Assembly: GCA_014656175.1 (NCBI GenBank)
Contig: BNBX01000005.1
Location: 262,117 to 326,116 of the forward strand
DNA: 64,000 nucleotides
From: Streptomyces werraensis
GTDB lineage: Bacteria; Actinomycetota; Actinomycetes; Streptomycetales; Streptomycetaceae
Reading direction: 5' to 3'
A program made the translations under genes and the position numbers. The notes beneath the pieces were generated by a model, which saw only the letters and a list, made by a program, of their open reading frames with translations, did no database searches and was not told the origin of the DNA. Shown in pieces: positions 52,714 through 62,885 of the stretch; the first letter of the stretch is position 1; each line of letters starts with the position of its first letter.

Positions 52714-55122
52714 ATGACGCATCTCGATGCGGGCGACCGGACCGATGCCGTCCGGCCTCCCACGGCCACCTCACCGGCGACCGGTCTGACCTCGGCCGAA
52801 GTGGCCGAGCGGGTGGCGGGCGGACGGGTCAACGACGTACCCGTGCGCAGCAGCCGGTCGATCATGGAGATCGTCCGCGCGAACGTCTTCACCCGGTTCA
52901 ACGCGATCATCGGCGTGCTCTGGGTGATCATGCTGATCGTCGCCCCGTTCCAGGACAGCCTGTTCGGCTACGTCATCCTCGCCAACACCGGCATCGGCAT
53001 CGTCCAGGAGTGGCGGGCGAAGAAGACGCTCGACTCGCTCGCGCTGATCGGCGAGGTGCGGCCCACGGTGCGCCGGGACGGGGTGGCCGCCGAGATCGGC
53101 ACCTCCGAGATCGTGCTGGACGACCTCATCGAGATCGGGCCGGGGGACAAGGTCGTCGTCGACGGGGTGGTCGTCGAGGCGGACGGCCTGGAGATCGACG
53201 AGTCGCTGCTCACCGGTGAGGCCGACCCGGTGGTGAAGCAGCCCGGCGACCAGGTGATGTCCGGCAGTTTCGTCGTCGCGGGCGGCGGCTCCTTCCAGGC
53301 GACCCGGGTGGGCCGCGAGGCCTACGCGGCGCAGCTCGCCGAGGAGGCGTCCCGCTTCACCCTGGTCCACTCCGAGCTGCGCAGCGGCATCTCCACGATC
53401 CTCAAGTACGTCACGTGGATGATGGTGCCGACCGCGATCGGCCTGATCATCAGCCAGCTGGTGGTCAAGGACAACGAGCTGAAGGGCTCGATCGCCCGCA
53501 CGGTCGGCGGGATCGTGCCGATGGTGCCCGAGGGGCTCGTGCTGCTCACCTCGGTCGCCTTCGCGATCGGCGTGATCCGGCTGGGCCGCAAGCAGTGCCT
53601 GGTGCAGGAGCTGCCCGCGATCGAGGGCCTGGCCCGCGTGGACACCGTGTGCCTGGACAAGACCGGCACGCTCACCGAGGGCGGCATGGACGTCACCGAG
53701 CTGCGGGTGCTGGGCGACGCCGACGAGACGTACGTACGGAAGCTGCTGGGGGAGCTGGGCTCGGCGGACCCGCGGCCGAACGCCTCCCTCAAGGCGATCA
53801 TCGACGCGTATCCGGACACCACCGAGTGGCGGCTCACCGACACGCTGCCCTTCTCCTCCGCCCGCAAGTACAGCGGCGCGACCCTCGACGAGGGTGACGG
53901 ACGGCTCGTCACCTGGCTGCTGGGCGCCCCGGACGTGCTGCTCCCCCACGACGACCCGGCGCTGGCCGAGACCGAGCGGATGAACCGCGAGGGCCTGCGG
54001 GTGCTGCTGCTCGCGCGCGCCCGCGACGGCGTGAACGCCGACGACCTGGCCGACCCGGCCGCCGTGGACGGTGTGCGGGCGGTGGCGCTGGTGGTGCTGG
54101 AGCAGAGGCTGCGGCCCGACGCCGCCGACACCCTGCGCTACTTCGAGGAGCAGGACGTCAGCGCGAAGGTGATCTCCGGCGACAACGCGGTGTCGGTCGG
54201 GGCGGTCGCCGGCAAGCTCGGCCTGTCCGGCACGACGGTGGACGCGCGCCGGCTGCCAGCCGAGCCCGAGGCCATGGCCGAGGAGCTGGAGGCCGGCACG
54301 GTCTTCGGGCGGGTCACGCCCCAGCAGAAGCGGACCATGGTGGGCGCGCTCCAGTCGAAGGGCCACACGGTCGCGATGACCGGTGACGGCGTGAACGACG
54401 TGCTCGCGCTGAAGGACGCGGACATCGGCGTGGCGATGGGCTCCGGCTCGGAGGCCACCCGGGCGGTCGCGCAGATCGTGCTGCTGAACAACAGCTTCGC
54501 CACGCTGCCGTCGGTGGTGGCCGAGGGCCGACGGGTGATCGGCAACATCACGCGGGTGGCCACGCTGTTCCTGGTGAAGACGGTGTACTCGGTGCTGCTC
54601 GCGGTGCTGGTGGTGGCGACGCAGGTGGAGTACCCGTTCCTGCCGCGCCATCTGACCCTGCTGTCCACGCTCACCATCGGCGTCCCCGCCTTCTTCCTCG
54701 CCCTCGCCCCCAACAAGGAGCGGGCCAGGCCGAACTTCGTCCGCCGGGTCATGCGGTACGCGGTCCCGGGCGGGGTGCTGGCGGCGCTGGCCACGTTCGC
54801 CACGTACCTCCTGGCCCGCAGCCACTACAGCGGCACGGGGGCGCTGGGCGCGGAGACCAGCGCGGCGACGCTGACCCTGTTCCTCATCTCCATCTGGGTC
54901 CTGGCGATCGTCGCCCGCCCCTACACCTGGTGGCGCGTCGCCCTGGTCGCCGCGATGGCCGGCGCCTTCCTCGTGGTCCTGGCGGTTCCCTGGCTCCAGG
55001 ACTTCTTCGCCCTGCGCCTGGTCGGCATGACGATGCCGTGGCTGGCGGTCGGCATCGCGGCGGTCACGGCGGTGGTCCTGGAGTTCCTCTGGCGCTGGGT
55101 GGACCGCAGGTTTCCGGTCTGA
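52714..55122 (+). CDS. P-type cation ATPase, CtpE-like
   Basis: An 802-residue P-type ATPase. The phosphorylated Asp is D315 in CLDKTGTLT; the actuator loop has TGEA (167-170); TM4 carries VPEGL (272-275); hinge TGDGVND and KxD-type ADIGVAMGSGSEATR are present. The PEGL motif and overall pattern resemble mycobacterial CtpE, a calcium transporter, so Ca import or export is likely. No heavy-metal CxxC domain is present. TACTGT ends 7 nt before ATG 52714, another leaderless candidate. Confidence 0.93.
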   Translation: MTHLDAGDRTDAVRPPTATSPATGLTSAEVAERVAGGRVNDVPVRSSRSIMEIVRANVFTRFNAIIGVLWVIMLIVAPFQDSLFGYVILANTGIGIVQEWRAKKTLDSLALIGEVRPTVRRDGVAAEIGTSEIVLDDLIEIGPGDKVVVDGVVVEADGLEIDESLLTGEADPVVKQPGDQVMSGSFVVAGGGSFQATRVGREAYAAQLAEEASRFTLVHSELRSGISTILKYVTWMMVPTAIGLIISQLVVKDNELKGSIARTVGGIVPMVPEGLVLLTSVAFAIGVIRLGRKQCLVQELPAIEGLARVDTVCLDKTGTLTEGGMDVTELRVLGDADETYVRKLLGELGSADPRPNASLKAIIDAYPDTTEWRLTDTLPFSSARKYSGATLDEGDGRLVTWLLGAPDVLLPHDDPALAETERMNREGLRVLLLARARDGVNADDLADPAAVDGVRAVALVVLEQRLRPDAADTLRYFEEQDVSAKVISGDNAVSVGAVAGKLGLSGTTVDARRLPAEPEAMAEELEAGTVFGRVTPQQKRTMVGALQSKGHTVAMTGDGVNDVLALKDADIGVAMGSGSEATRAVAQIVLLNNSFATLPSVVAEGRRVIGNITRVATLFLVKTVYSVLLAVLVVATQVEYPFLPRHLTLLSTLTIGVPAFFLALAPNKERARPNFVRRVMRYAVPGGVLAALATFATYLLARSHYSGTGALGAETSAATLTLFLISIWVLAIVARPYTWWRVALVAAMAGAFLVVLAVPWLQDFFALRLVGMTMPWLAVGIAAVTAVVLEFLWRWVDRRFPV

Positions 55123-55186
55123 CCGGCCCCCGGGCATCCCGCGCCGCCCCCCTCCGCGGGGTACGGGACGCCCGGCGCGCTGCCGC

Positions 55187-55942
55187 CTACTTCACGTCGA
55201 CGAAGTCGGCCGCGGACGTGACGGCCGCGGAGATCGAGTTGCCCGCGTAGACGTAGCGGTAGTAGCCGTCGACGGAGGCCTTGACGGTCGTCCTCAGGTC
55301 GCCCTTGGAGTTGGTCTTGACCGTCTTGAGCGTGGTGTACGTCTTGGCGCTCTTCTTGCGGAACTGCAGCTGCACCGACTGGCCGGTGTAGTTGCCGTAC
55401 TTGAGCGTCTCCCAGTTGACCCGGGTGAGCTTGCCCGTGACGGTGAGCGTCCTGCCCTTCTTCACCGGCTCGGGGGTGGCGTTGGCCGTGAGCTTGGTCG
55501 CCCGCTGGAACTTGAAGGAGCCGGACTTCTGCTTCCAGACGAAGTCACCGTCCCTGGCGTCGATCCACGCGTCGACGTACCAGGTGCCGGCGTTGGCGTT
55601 GGTGAGGTAGTCGGTCCGCGGGTCCACGAGCACGGACGCGGTGCAGGTCGAGGTGGTGGAGCTCGCGGCCTTGCACACCGGCCTGCCGGTGGAGAGCAGA
55701 CCGAGGTCCGGGCCGTACAGGTCGAACGCGTCGGCACTCAGGATGCCGGAGTTGTCGACGGCGGTGACGCTGACCTTGATGCTCTTGGCCGTGGCGCCGA
55801 CGGTCACCTTGTTGTCGCCGTCGACGACCACCTTGGTGATTCTGGTGTCGCCGTACCCGCCGTCGGCCTGGGCGGCCGGGACGGCGAGGGCGGACAGGGC
55901 CAGGGCGCCGGAGACGGCGGCCACGGTGGCACGCATGCGCAT
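55187..55942 (-). CDS. Secreted protein with Ig-like repeats
   Basis: A 251-residue exported protein: signal peptide TVAAVSGALALSALAVPAAQA, mature start DGGYGDTRITKV. The mature part is Thr/Lys/Val-rich beta structure: one domain with a Cys pair (PVCKAASSTTSTC) and a C-terminal Ig-like domain (KKGRTLTVTGKLTRVNWETLKYG ... YYRYVYAGN) common in Streptomyces secreted proteins. Function unknown. ATG 55942 has GGGGA 8 nt upstream. Confidence 0.82.
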   Translation of the reverse strand: MRMRATVAAVSGALALSALAVPAAQADGGYGDTRITKVVVDGDNKVTVGATAKSIKVSVTAVDNSGILSADAFDLYGPDLGLLSTGRPVCKAASSTTSTCTASVLVDPRTDYLTNANAGTWYVDAWIDARDGDFVWKQKSGSFKFQRATKLTANATPEPVKKGRTLTVTGKLTRVNWETLKYGNYTGQSVQLQFRKKSAKTYTTLKTVKTNSKGDLRTTVKASVDGYYRYVYAGNSISAAVTSAADFVDVK

Positions 55943-56186
55943 GTGTGTTCCCCACGGATGGACAGGGATCCGGCGCCCGCCGTGGAGCACACGCGGCTCG
56001 GCGGGCGCCGGATCCGGATGATCGCGGAGTCTGGTGACTCGTCCGATGAGATCCGCCACTCGTGTGAATGGTTGTGCGGATCATGGAGATTTGATGAAGA
56101 AGCAACTTCCGCGATCGGGCGTTATGCCCGGTATGTGGGTGACCATGGGAGTCTGCCGCCGCAGGTGATCGGAGACGGAAGACCTC

Positions 56187-58091
56187 ATGAAGCTGCTGCC
56201 CCGGAAGAAGTCCGACGAGTCGCAGACGCGGTCGAGCAGGGGTGAGCTCGCGGCTCAGCTGGCCGCCCCGGTGCGCAGGTTCCTGGCGACCGAGGCGGGC
56301 AGCTCCGGGCTGCTGCTCCTCGCGGTGGCGGTCGCCCTGATCTGGTCGAACTCCGCCTGGTCGGAGTCGTACTTCTCGCTGTGGCACACCGAGGCGTCCG
56401 TCGCGGTGGGCGCCGCGGAACTGGCGATGGACCTGGGGCACTGGGTCAACGACGGGCTGATGGCGCTGTTCTTCTTCGTCATCGGCCTGGAGGTCCGCTA
56501 CGAGCTGTCCGTCGGCTCGCTGAACGACCGCCGCCGGATCATGATCCCGGGCCTCGCGGGCGTCGGCGGCATGCTCGTGCCGGTGCTGTTCTACCTCCTG
56601 ATCGCGCCCGGTTCGGAGGCCGCGGGCGGCTGGGGCATCGTCATCGGCACCGACACGGCGTTCCTGCTGGGCGCGCTCGCCGTGGTCGGCCCCCGCTTCG
56701 TCACCCAGCTGAGGATCTTCCTGCTGGCCATCACCGTCATCGACGACATCGTCGCGGTCACCGTCATCGGCGTCGTCTACTCCGGATCGATCCGGGTGCC
56801 GGAGCTGCTCGCCGCGCTGGTGCTGGGCGCGGTGCTGTCGGCGCTGTCCCGTTTCGACGTGTGGCGGGCCGTCCCGTACGTGCTGATCGTGCTGGTGATG
56901 TGGTACCTGACCCTGAACGCCGGGCTGCACGCGTCCATCGCCGGCATGCTCGGCGGTCTGCTCATCCCCGCGCGCGAGCCGTCCCGTGAGGGCGTCGAGC
57001 AGGCGACGCGGCTGTTCCGAGCGTTCCGTCAGTCGCCCCGCGCGGACGTGGGGAAGACCGCGCGCAAGGGCCTGCAGAAGGCTGTCTCGGTCAACGAACG
57101 CCTCCAGATGTATCTGCACCCCTGGTCCAGCTATGTCGTCGTCCCGGTGTTCGCCCTGGCCAACGCGGGCGTCGACCTGCGCGGCGGCGTCCTCACCGAC
57201 GCGCTGGGCTCCGCGCTCACCTGGGCCGTGGTGGCCGGTCTCGTCGGCGGCAAGTTCATCGGCATCTGGGGCGGCGCGCGGCTCGGCACCCGGTTCGGCC
57301 TGGGCGAACTGCCCGTCGGGGTGGGTCAGGGCCATGTGCTGGGCGGTGCGGCCCTGTCCGGCATCGGGTTCACCGTCTCCCTGCTGATCGCGGGGCTCGC
57401 CTTCGACGACGAGCCGGAGCTGCTCGCCCGGGCGACCGTCGGCGTGCTGCTCGCGGCGGTGATCGCCACCCTCGTGGGCTGGCTGGTGTTCCGGCTCTCC
57501 ACCATGCTGGGCGGCAAGCAGGACGCCGACCTGCCCCGCTACCTGGACCGGCTGGTCGACCCGGAGACGGACCACATCCTCGGCCCCGTCGACGCGCCGC
57601 TCACGCTGGTGGAGTACGGCGACTTCGAGTGTCCCTTCTGCGCCCGCGCCACCGGCGTCACCAAGGAACTGCGGAACCGCTTCGGCGACCGCTTCCGCTA
57701 CGTCTTCCGGCACCTCCCGCTCCCCGACGTCCACCCGCACGCCGAGCTGGCCGCGCGGGCGGCGGTCGCCGCGGACGCCCAGGGCCGCTTCTGGGACATG
57801 CACGACCTGCTGTACCGGCACCAGGACGAGATGGAGTACGAGGACACCGTCGTCTACGCCATCGACCTGGGCCTCGACATGGAGAAGTTCCTGCGGGACC
57901 TCGAGTCCGACTGGGCGGCCGAACGGGTCCGCCGCGACGCCCGCAGCGCGGAGGCGAGCGGCGTCCAGGGCGCCCCGACGTTCTTCATCGGGAACCGCCG
58001 GCACACGGGCCCCTACGACGCGGAGACGCTGGCGCGGGAGCTGGAGCATCTGGAGTACGAGGGGTCCGGGGCGACACCCACGGACCCCTGA
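56187..58091 (+). CDS. nhaA: NhaA sodium/proton antiporter fused to a DsbA-like domain
   Basis: A 634-residue fusion. Residues about 25-445 are an NhaA antiporter with the TDTAF segment (155-159) and the ion-binding Asp pair D186-D187 in [24 protein letters not shown] and [15 protein letters not shown] are typical. Residues 460-625 form a DsbA-type thioredoxin fold with CPFC (482, 485) and cis-Pro loop GAPTFFIGN. The antiporter exports sodium for proton uptake at high pH; the added domain may sense or alter redox state. ATG 56187 is the conserved start; the upstream spacer 55943-56186 shows no clear promoter. Confidence 0.94.
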   Translation: MKLLPRKKSDESQTRSSRGELAAQLAAPVRRFLATEAGSSGLLLLAVAVALIWSNSAWSESYFSLWHTEASVAVGAAELAMDLGHWVNDGLMALFFFVIGLEVRYELSVGSLNDRRRIMIPGLAGVGGMLVPVLFYLLIAPGSEAAGGWGIVIGTDTAFLLGALAVVGPRFVTQLRIFLLAITVIDDIVAVTVIGVVYSGSIRVPELLAALVLGAVLSALSRFDVWRAVPYVLIVLVMWYLTLNAGLHASIAGMLGGLLIPAREPSREGVEQATRLFRAFRQSPRADVGKTARKGLQKAVSVNERLQMYLHPWSSYVVVPVFALANAGVDLRGGVLTDALGSALTWAVVAGLVGGKFIGIWGGARLGTRFGLGELPVGVGQGHVLGGAALSGIGFTVSLLIAGLAFDDEPELLARATVGVLLAAVIATLVGWLVFRLSTMLGGKQDADLPRYLDRLVDPETDHILGPVDAPLTLVEYGDFECPFCARATGVTKELRNRFGDRFRYVFRHLPLPDVHPHAELAARAAVAADAQGRFWDMHDLLYRHQDEMEYEDTVVYAIDLGLDMEKFLRDLESDWAAERVRRDARSAEASGVQGAPTFFIGNRRHTGPYDAETLARELEHLEYEGSGATPTDP

Positions 58092-58128
58092 CCCACGGCG
58101 CTCCGCCCCCGGATCCCGCTCCTCAAAC

Positions 58129-58158
58129 GCCGGAGGGGCTGGTTCCAGCCCGTCCGGC
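58129..58158. terminator. Bidirectional terminator of dispersed-repeat type
   Basis: A 14-position inverted repeat with one mismatch (GCCGGAGGGGCTGG with CCAGCCCGTCCGGC, 2-nt loop) and the flanking cctcaaacgcc belong to a widespread Streptomyces 3'-end palindrome. It separates the convergent nhaA and GHKL genes. Confidence 0.8.
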
Positions 58159-58172
58159 GCTCGGGGACGAGG

Positions 58173-61100
58173 TCAGTCGAACCACCGGTCCCTGGCCAGT
58201 TCCTCCGTCCGTGACGGATCCTCCAGCAGCGCCGCCACCTCGAACCGCCGCGGCCACTGCCCCGCCGCCCAGGCGAGACCCGCGGCGACGCCCTCCAGCG
58301 TCGCCGCGTGCAGCACCCCGTCGTCGGTGAGACGCCAGTCGATCTCCACTCCGTCCACGACGAGCTCCTCGTGCTCGACGTAGGACGCCGGGGTCCGCGG
58401 GCCCAGCAGGACCCGTACCGGCTCCGGCACCTCGTGCTCCGTGCCCTCGGAGTCCACGCGGCCGGTGACGGACTCGCTGAGCCGCCGCACCTGGAACAGC
58501 TCCGCCAGTTCGGCGGCCCGCGCCGGGCGGACCGGGAGCAGGGGCACCCCGGAGGTGAACGGCAGCAGGTCGGGCGAGTCGACGACCACCGCCTCGGAGG
58601 CGTCCACCACCTCCACCCGCCCGTCGACCACCGCGCGCAGGTCGTCCGGCAGGGTCACCTGCTCGGGGTCCAGCTCGGCCAGCGCCCCGTACAGCCCGTG
58701 CAGCTGGGCCGCCGTGACCGGCCGGCCGGGGTCGGCGAGGCGTTCCAGCAGTTCGGCCGCCCCGCCCGGCTCGTCCAGCAGCGCGGCGACCGACGTGCGC
58801 ACGCCCAGTGCCCGCAGCACCTGCTCGTCGTCGAAGCCGGTCGCGTCGGCCTCGTCGTACAGGCCGCGCAGCAGCGGGTCGCCGCCCGCCGCGCGCAGTC
58901 CGGCCGGGCGGCGCCCGCCGAGCACCGGGTGCCCGCGCAGCCACCACGCGGTGTACGGCCGTACGGTCTCGTGGGTGCCGTCGTGGAGCAGGATCCGCAC
59001 CGGCTCGACCAGCGCGTCCCGCAGCGGGGGCCGGGAGAGCAGGGCGAGCGCCTGCGGCCAGCGGTCGTCGTCCACCAGGTCCAGGTCGCGCACGGCGACG
59101 ATCTCGGTGGCGACGGGCGGGACGGGCGCGTCGGGGAAGCGGTCGAGGATGTCCTCGGCCCACACGTCGACGGCGTCCAGCAGCCCGGGGTCGTCCGGCT
59201 CGGCGTAGTCGCTCTCGCGCGGCTCCAGCTCGTCCGGGTCGAGGACGACGTCGGTGGCGCGCACCAGTGCGAAGTCGACGAGCACCCCGCACGCGGCCAG
59301 CGGCTGCTCGCCCCACTTCGCGGCCAGCTCCGCGTCCACGGCGGCCAGTTCGCCCTCCCGCATGACCTGCGCGAAGGGGCCTTGGGGGTGGACGAGTTCG
59401 CAGGCCGGGGAGAGTTCGCCGTCCTCGTCGGGCAGGGCGAGAGCGCCCAGCCAGGGCTCGTCGCCGGGCTCCAGGCCCGCCTCCCGCACCAACGTCAGGA
59501 CGACCTCGGCGAGTTCGTCGGCGTCGAGGGCGTCCTCCTCCCAGTTCACCCCGCCCTCGTCGTCGAGGGACGCGGCGACGGCGGCCCTCACCTGCGGGGT
59601 GGTGAGCACGGCACGCGGGGTCGCGGGCAGCGCGCCCAGCTTCTCCAGAAGCGGGTGGGCCGCGTCCGGGTGGGCGACCTTCAGGCCGAGCCGGGCCAGC
59701 AGCTCGGCGTCGAGGGCCGCGTCCGGGGTGGGCAGCAGCACCTGCCGGGGGCCGATCGTCGTGCGCCTGTCGGCCAGCGGCACCGGGAGTCCGCTGAGCC
59801 GGTCGGGATCGACGCCGGCGAGGCTGTCGTACAGCCGCCGCCACCAGTCGGGGGACTTCTCCAGGCCGGCGAGCCGGTCGACCGCGTCGGTCAGCGGCAC
59901 CCGCGCGACCCCGAGGGTGCGCAGCTCCGCGCGCCGTTCCAGACCTGCGGGCAGCAGCGTGGGCAGCACCTCCGCCAGCACCCGTACGGTGTCGGCGCCC
60001 GCACCCTCGACGATCTCGGCGTCGCGCGGGCGCAGCGCCTCGGGCAGCCCGGAGTCGTCGTCGGCGACGGGCGCGGCGGCGGGCGGCAGGAAGGCGGTGC
60101 GCGGCAGCCGCTCCAGGATGGCCGCGCGCAGGGCGCCGTCCAGTTCGCCCTTGCCGAGCGGGCCAGGGACGAGGTCGATGGCGCCCGCGGTCACCGGGCG
60201 CCAGTCGGCGAGGAGCCCGGCGTAGGCGTCGGCGGCGCGCTGCACGAGGAAGTCGGTGAGCGGGCCGGGGGCGGCGTGCCGGCGGGTGGAGTCCAGCGGC
60301 AGGGAGGCGATGAGCAGGGCGGGCACGCCGAGCGGCTCGTCGCTGGGGGTGGGCGCGTGCACCACGGCGGCGGTGCGCGGCCGGGCGGGTGCACCGTCGG
60401 GGCCGACGGGGACGGCCCAGGTGACCGACCAGTGCGGGCGCAGCCGCTCCTCGACGGGGCGGTCGGCGAGCAGGTCGGGGGTGAGGGCGCCGTGCGCGGC
60501 GGCGGTGCGCCAGCGGGTGACGCCGTCGCGGGAGTCGGTGACCACGGTCAGGTCGCCTTCGGCGCTCCGGCTCAGCGTGCGGGGCGCGTCGTCCCCGGTC
60601 TCGACGACGACCTCCTCCAGGCCGGGCAGGGCGAGCAGCAGGGCGTCGTCGACGGCGTGCAGCAGCCGCTCGGCGAGATCGGCGGCGGCGGTGTCGCGCA
60701 GCGGCAGGATGACGGCCGTGTCGTACGGATCGGGGGCGGTGCCCTCGGCGGGGAAGGGGAGCCGCAGCAGCGGTACGTGTCCGTCGCGGCGGCGGATCTC
60801 GTCGCCGAGGCCGGGGCTGTGCCCGGCGGTGTCCCGGGCGAGGTCCCGCGCCTCGGCGAGCGACCAGCGCACTCCGCCGTGCCGGCCGACGACGGCGGGC
60901 TCGTCGGTGACGGCGAGCACCGCGGCGAAGCCGACGCCGAACCGTCCGACGGCCCGGTCGGGGCCGTCCCGCTTGGCGGAGGCGCGCAGGGTGGACAGCG
61001 ACTCGACGCCGGCCGCGTCCAGCGGGGCGCCGGTGTTCGCGGCGACCAGCACCCCGTCGCGCAGGGTGAGCCGGAGGCGGCCGGGCACGCCGGCCCGGGC

Positions 61101-61298
61101 GGCGGCGTCGGCGGCGTTCTGCGCGAGCTCGACGACGAGCCGGTCCCGGTAGCCGCCGAGGACGAGGTCCTCCTCGGCGTTGGCGTCCTCCCGGAACCGG
61201 GCGGGGCTGGTGGCCCACGCGTCCAGGACCCCCCGCCGCAGACGCGCCGTACCGAACGGGTCGGCACCTTCGGCGGCGGGCCGCACGAACTTGCTCAC
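58173..61298 (-). CDS. Large sacsin-like GHKL ATPase-domain protein
   Basis: A 1,041-residue cytoplasmic protein. The first 230 residues form a GHKL/Hsp90-like ATPase: N-box VVELAQNAADAAARAG, G1-type AANTGAPLDAAGVESLSTLRASAKR and G2 AVGRFGVGFAAVLAV. This matches the sacsin N-terminal ATPase-like family. The rest is Leu/Asp/Pro-rich with no domain I recognise. Bacterial relatives are conserved in streptomycetes but uncharacterised; a chaperone-like role is a guess. GTG 61298 is chosen because AGGAGA lies 6 nt upstream; ATG 61313 overlaps that site. Confidence 0.85.
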   Translation of the reverse strand: MSKFVRPAAEGADPFGTARLRRGVLDAWATSPARFREDANAEEDLVLGGYRDRLVVELAQNAADAAARAGVPGRLRLTLRDGVLVAANTGAPLDAAGVESLSTLRASAKRDGPDRAVGRFGVGFAAVLAVTDEPAVVGRHGGVRWSLAEARDLARDTAGHSPGLGDEIRRRDGHVPLLRLPFPAEGTAPDPYDTAVILPLRDTAAADLAERLLHAVDDALLLALPGLEEVVVETGDDAPRTLSRSAEGDLTVVTDSRDGVTRWRTAAAHGALTPDLLADRPVEERLRPHWSVTWAVPVGPDGAPARPRTAAVVHAPTPSDEPLGVPALLIASLPLDSTRRHAAPGPLTDFLVQRAADAYAGLLADWRPVTAGAIDLVPGPLGKGELDGALRAAILERLPRTAFLPPAAAPVADDDSGLPEALRPRDAEIVEGAGADTVRVLAEVLPTLLPAGLERRAELRTLGVARVPLTDAVDRLAGLEKSPDWWRRLYDSLAGVDPDRLSGLPVPLADRRTTIGPRQVLLPTPDAALDAELLARLGLKVAHPDAAHPLLEKLGALPATPRAVLTTPQVRAAVAASLDDEGGVNWEEDALDADELAEVVLTLVREAGLEPGDEPWLGALALPDEDGELSPACELVHPQGPFAQVMREGELAAVDAELAAKWGEQPLAACGVLVDFALVRATDVVLDPDELEPRESDYAEPDDPGLLDAVDVWAEDILDRFPDAPVPPVATEIVAVRDLDLVDDDRWPQALALLSRPPLRDALVEPVRILLHDGTHETVRPYTAWWLRGHPVLGGRRPAGLRAAGGDPLLRGLYDEADATGFDDEQVLRALGVRTSVAALLDEPGGAAELLERLADPGRPVTAAQLHGLYGALAELDPEQVTLPDDLRAVVDGRVEVVDASEAVVVDSPDLLPFTSGVPLLPVRPARAAELAELFQVRRLSESVTGRVDSEGTEHEVPEPVRVLLGPRTPASYVEHEELVVDGVEIDWRLTDDGVLHAATLEGVAAGLAWAAGQWPRRFEVAALLEDPSRTEELARDRWFD

Positions 61299-61396
61299 GT
61301 TGACTCTCCTCATCGGGCCCTGATCTGCGTGAGGTCGAAGGTACCGCTCCGCGACACCACGGGGACGCGGTGTCCGGGGCGCCGCCCACCTTGTGG

Positions 61397-62659
61397 ATGA
61401 TCAGCACTGTGCTGCTCGAATCGCTGTCCGTCGCCGCGCTGGCCGTGGTGCTGGTGTGTGCCGTCGTCCGTCCCTTCCGCTGGCCGGAGGCGGCCTTCGC
61501 GGTGCCCGCAGCCGGGGTGGTGGTCGCGACGGGCGCGATCACCACGGAGGCCGTGCGGGAGGAGGCCGAGCGGCTCGGCCCGGTGATCGGCTTCCTCGCC
61601 GCCGTCCTGGTGCTGGCCAGGCTGTGCGACGAGGAGGGCCTCTTCCACGCGTGCGGCACCTGGATGGCCCGCTGGTCGCACCACCGCCCGCGCAAGCTGC
61701 TGGGCGCGGTGTTCGCGCTGGCCTCACTGATCACGGCGGTGCTCAGCCTGGACGCGACGGTGGTGCTGCTGACGCCGGTCGTGTTCGCCACCGCGACCCG
61801 TATGGGCGCGCGCCCCGCACCGCACGTCTACGCGGGCGCGCACCTGTCGAACACGGCGTCCCTGCTGCTGCCGGTGTCCAACCTGACGAACCTGCTCGCG
61901 TTCACCGCGACCGGCCTGACCTTCACCCGCTTCGCGCTGCTGATGCTGCTGCCGTGGCTGGCGGCGATCGCCGTGGAGTACGTGGTCTTCCGGCGCTTCT
62001 TCGCCGCCGACCTGTCGGCCGGACCGACGGCGCCGGACACGGGGGACGAGCCGGTGGAGGTGCCGCTGTTCGCCCTGGTGACGGTGGCGGCGACGCTCGC
62101 CGGGTTCGCGGTGGCGTCCGCCGCCGGGATCGACCCCGCGTGGGCCGCGGCGGCCGGGGCGGGAGTGATGGCGGTGCGGGCCCTGGCCCGTCGCCGCACC
62201 GGCGTCCTAGGGCTCCTGCGCGCGACGGACCTGCCGTTCCTGGCGTTCGTGCTGGCTCTGGGCGTCGTCGTGCGGGCGGTGCTCGACCAGGGTCTCGGCG
62301 ACGCGCTGGACGCGGTCCTGCCCGACGGCACCGGGCTGCTGTCCCTGCTGGCGGTCGCCGCGCTGGCGGCCCTGCTGGCCAACCTGATCAACAACCTGCC
62401 CGCCGTGCTCGCCCTGGTCCCGCTGGCCGCGCCGTCCGGCCCCGGCGCTGTCCTCGCGGTGCTGCTCGGCGTGAACATCGGCCCGAACCTCACCTACGCG
62501 GGCTCGCTGGCCACCCTGCTGTGGCGCCGCATCGTCCAGCACCACGAGCACGAGGTGAGTCTGCGGCGCTTCACCCTGCTCGGGCTGGCCACCGTGCCGG
62601 CCGCGCTCGTGGCGTCGACGGCGGCGCTGTGGCTGTCGCTGGAACTGTTCGGCACATGA
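61397..62659 (+). CDS. ArsB/NhaD-superfamily membrane transporter
   Basis: A 420-residue transporter with about 11 hydrophobic segments of the ion-transporter superfamily: LSLDATVVLLTPVVFATATRMGA and NTASLLLPVSNLTNLLAF in the first half, ANLINNLPAVLALVPLA and GVNIGPNLTYAGSLATLLWRR in the second, the usual inverted duplicates. Candidates are arsenite, Na/H or dicarboxylate transport; no arsR or arsC lies nearby, so arsenic is not favoured. It is divergent from the GHKL gene. The start is uncertain: ATG 61397 lacks a clear ribosome binding site. Confidence 0.85.
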   Translation: MISTVLLESLSVAALAVVLVCAVVRPFRWPEAAFAVPAAGVVVATGAITTEAVREEAERLGPVIGFLAAVLVLARLCDEEGLFHACGTWMARWSHHRPRKLLGAVFALASLITAVLSLDATVVLLTPVVFATATRMGARPAPHVYAGAHLSNTASLLLPVSNLTNLLAFTATGLTFTRFALLMLLPWLAAIAVEYVVFRRFFAADLSAGPTAPDTGDEPVEVPLFALVTVAATLAGFAVASAAGIDPAWAAAAGAGVMAVRALARRRTGVLGLLRATDLPFLAFVLALGVVVRAVLDQGLGDALDAVLPDGTGLLSLLAVAALAALLANLINNLPAVLALVPLAAPSGPGAVLAVLLGVNIGPNLTYAGSLATLLWRRIVQHHEHEVSLRRFTLLGLATVPAALVASTAALWLSLELFGT

Positions 62660-62821
62660 GTCCGGCCCGGGGGTTCTGTGGCGATTGCGGAGACCCACGC
62701 CACATTCGAAGAGGGCCCTCGGTGACATGCTCCACAGGCCCGGCAGGGCGTACTACGCGGAATAGTGGCGAAACGCCCGATTCAAAATCGGACATTTGCC
62801 GCACAAGCCTGATCGATCAGC

Positions 62822-62850
62822 TTGAAATGGGGGGTTTCGCCCCGTAGAGG
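62822..62850 (+). promoter_or_regulatory. Promoter of the M23 peptidase
   Basis: TTGAAA (62822-62827) and TAGAGG (62845-62850) are 17 nt apart. The palindrome CTGATCGATCAG touches the -35 box, so a regulator bound there would control this promoter. Confidence 0.55.
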
Positions 62851-62885
62851 GTGCTCCGTCAAGAGACGTGCATCTCATGCCGCAT

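Noticed and set aside
52771..55137. A 788-codon minus-strand frame opposite the P-type ATPase
   Set aside because: It is an antisense shadow caused by GC-rich third positions: the text is Arg/His/Gly/Gln-rich, while the plus strand has every P-type ATPase motif.
55545..58049. An 834-codon minus-strand frame under nhaA
   Set aside because: Shadow frame; the plus strand carries the conserved NhaA and DsbA motifs.
58308..61400. A 1,030-codon plus-strand frame opposite the GHKL gene
   Set aside because: Composition is repetitive Gly/Arg/Val/Gln with no motif; the minus-strand frame has an intact ATPase site and a good ribosome binding site.
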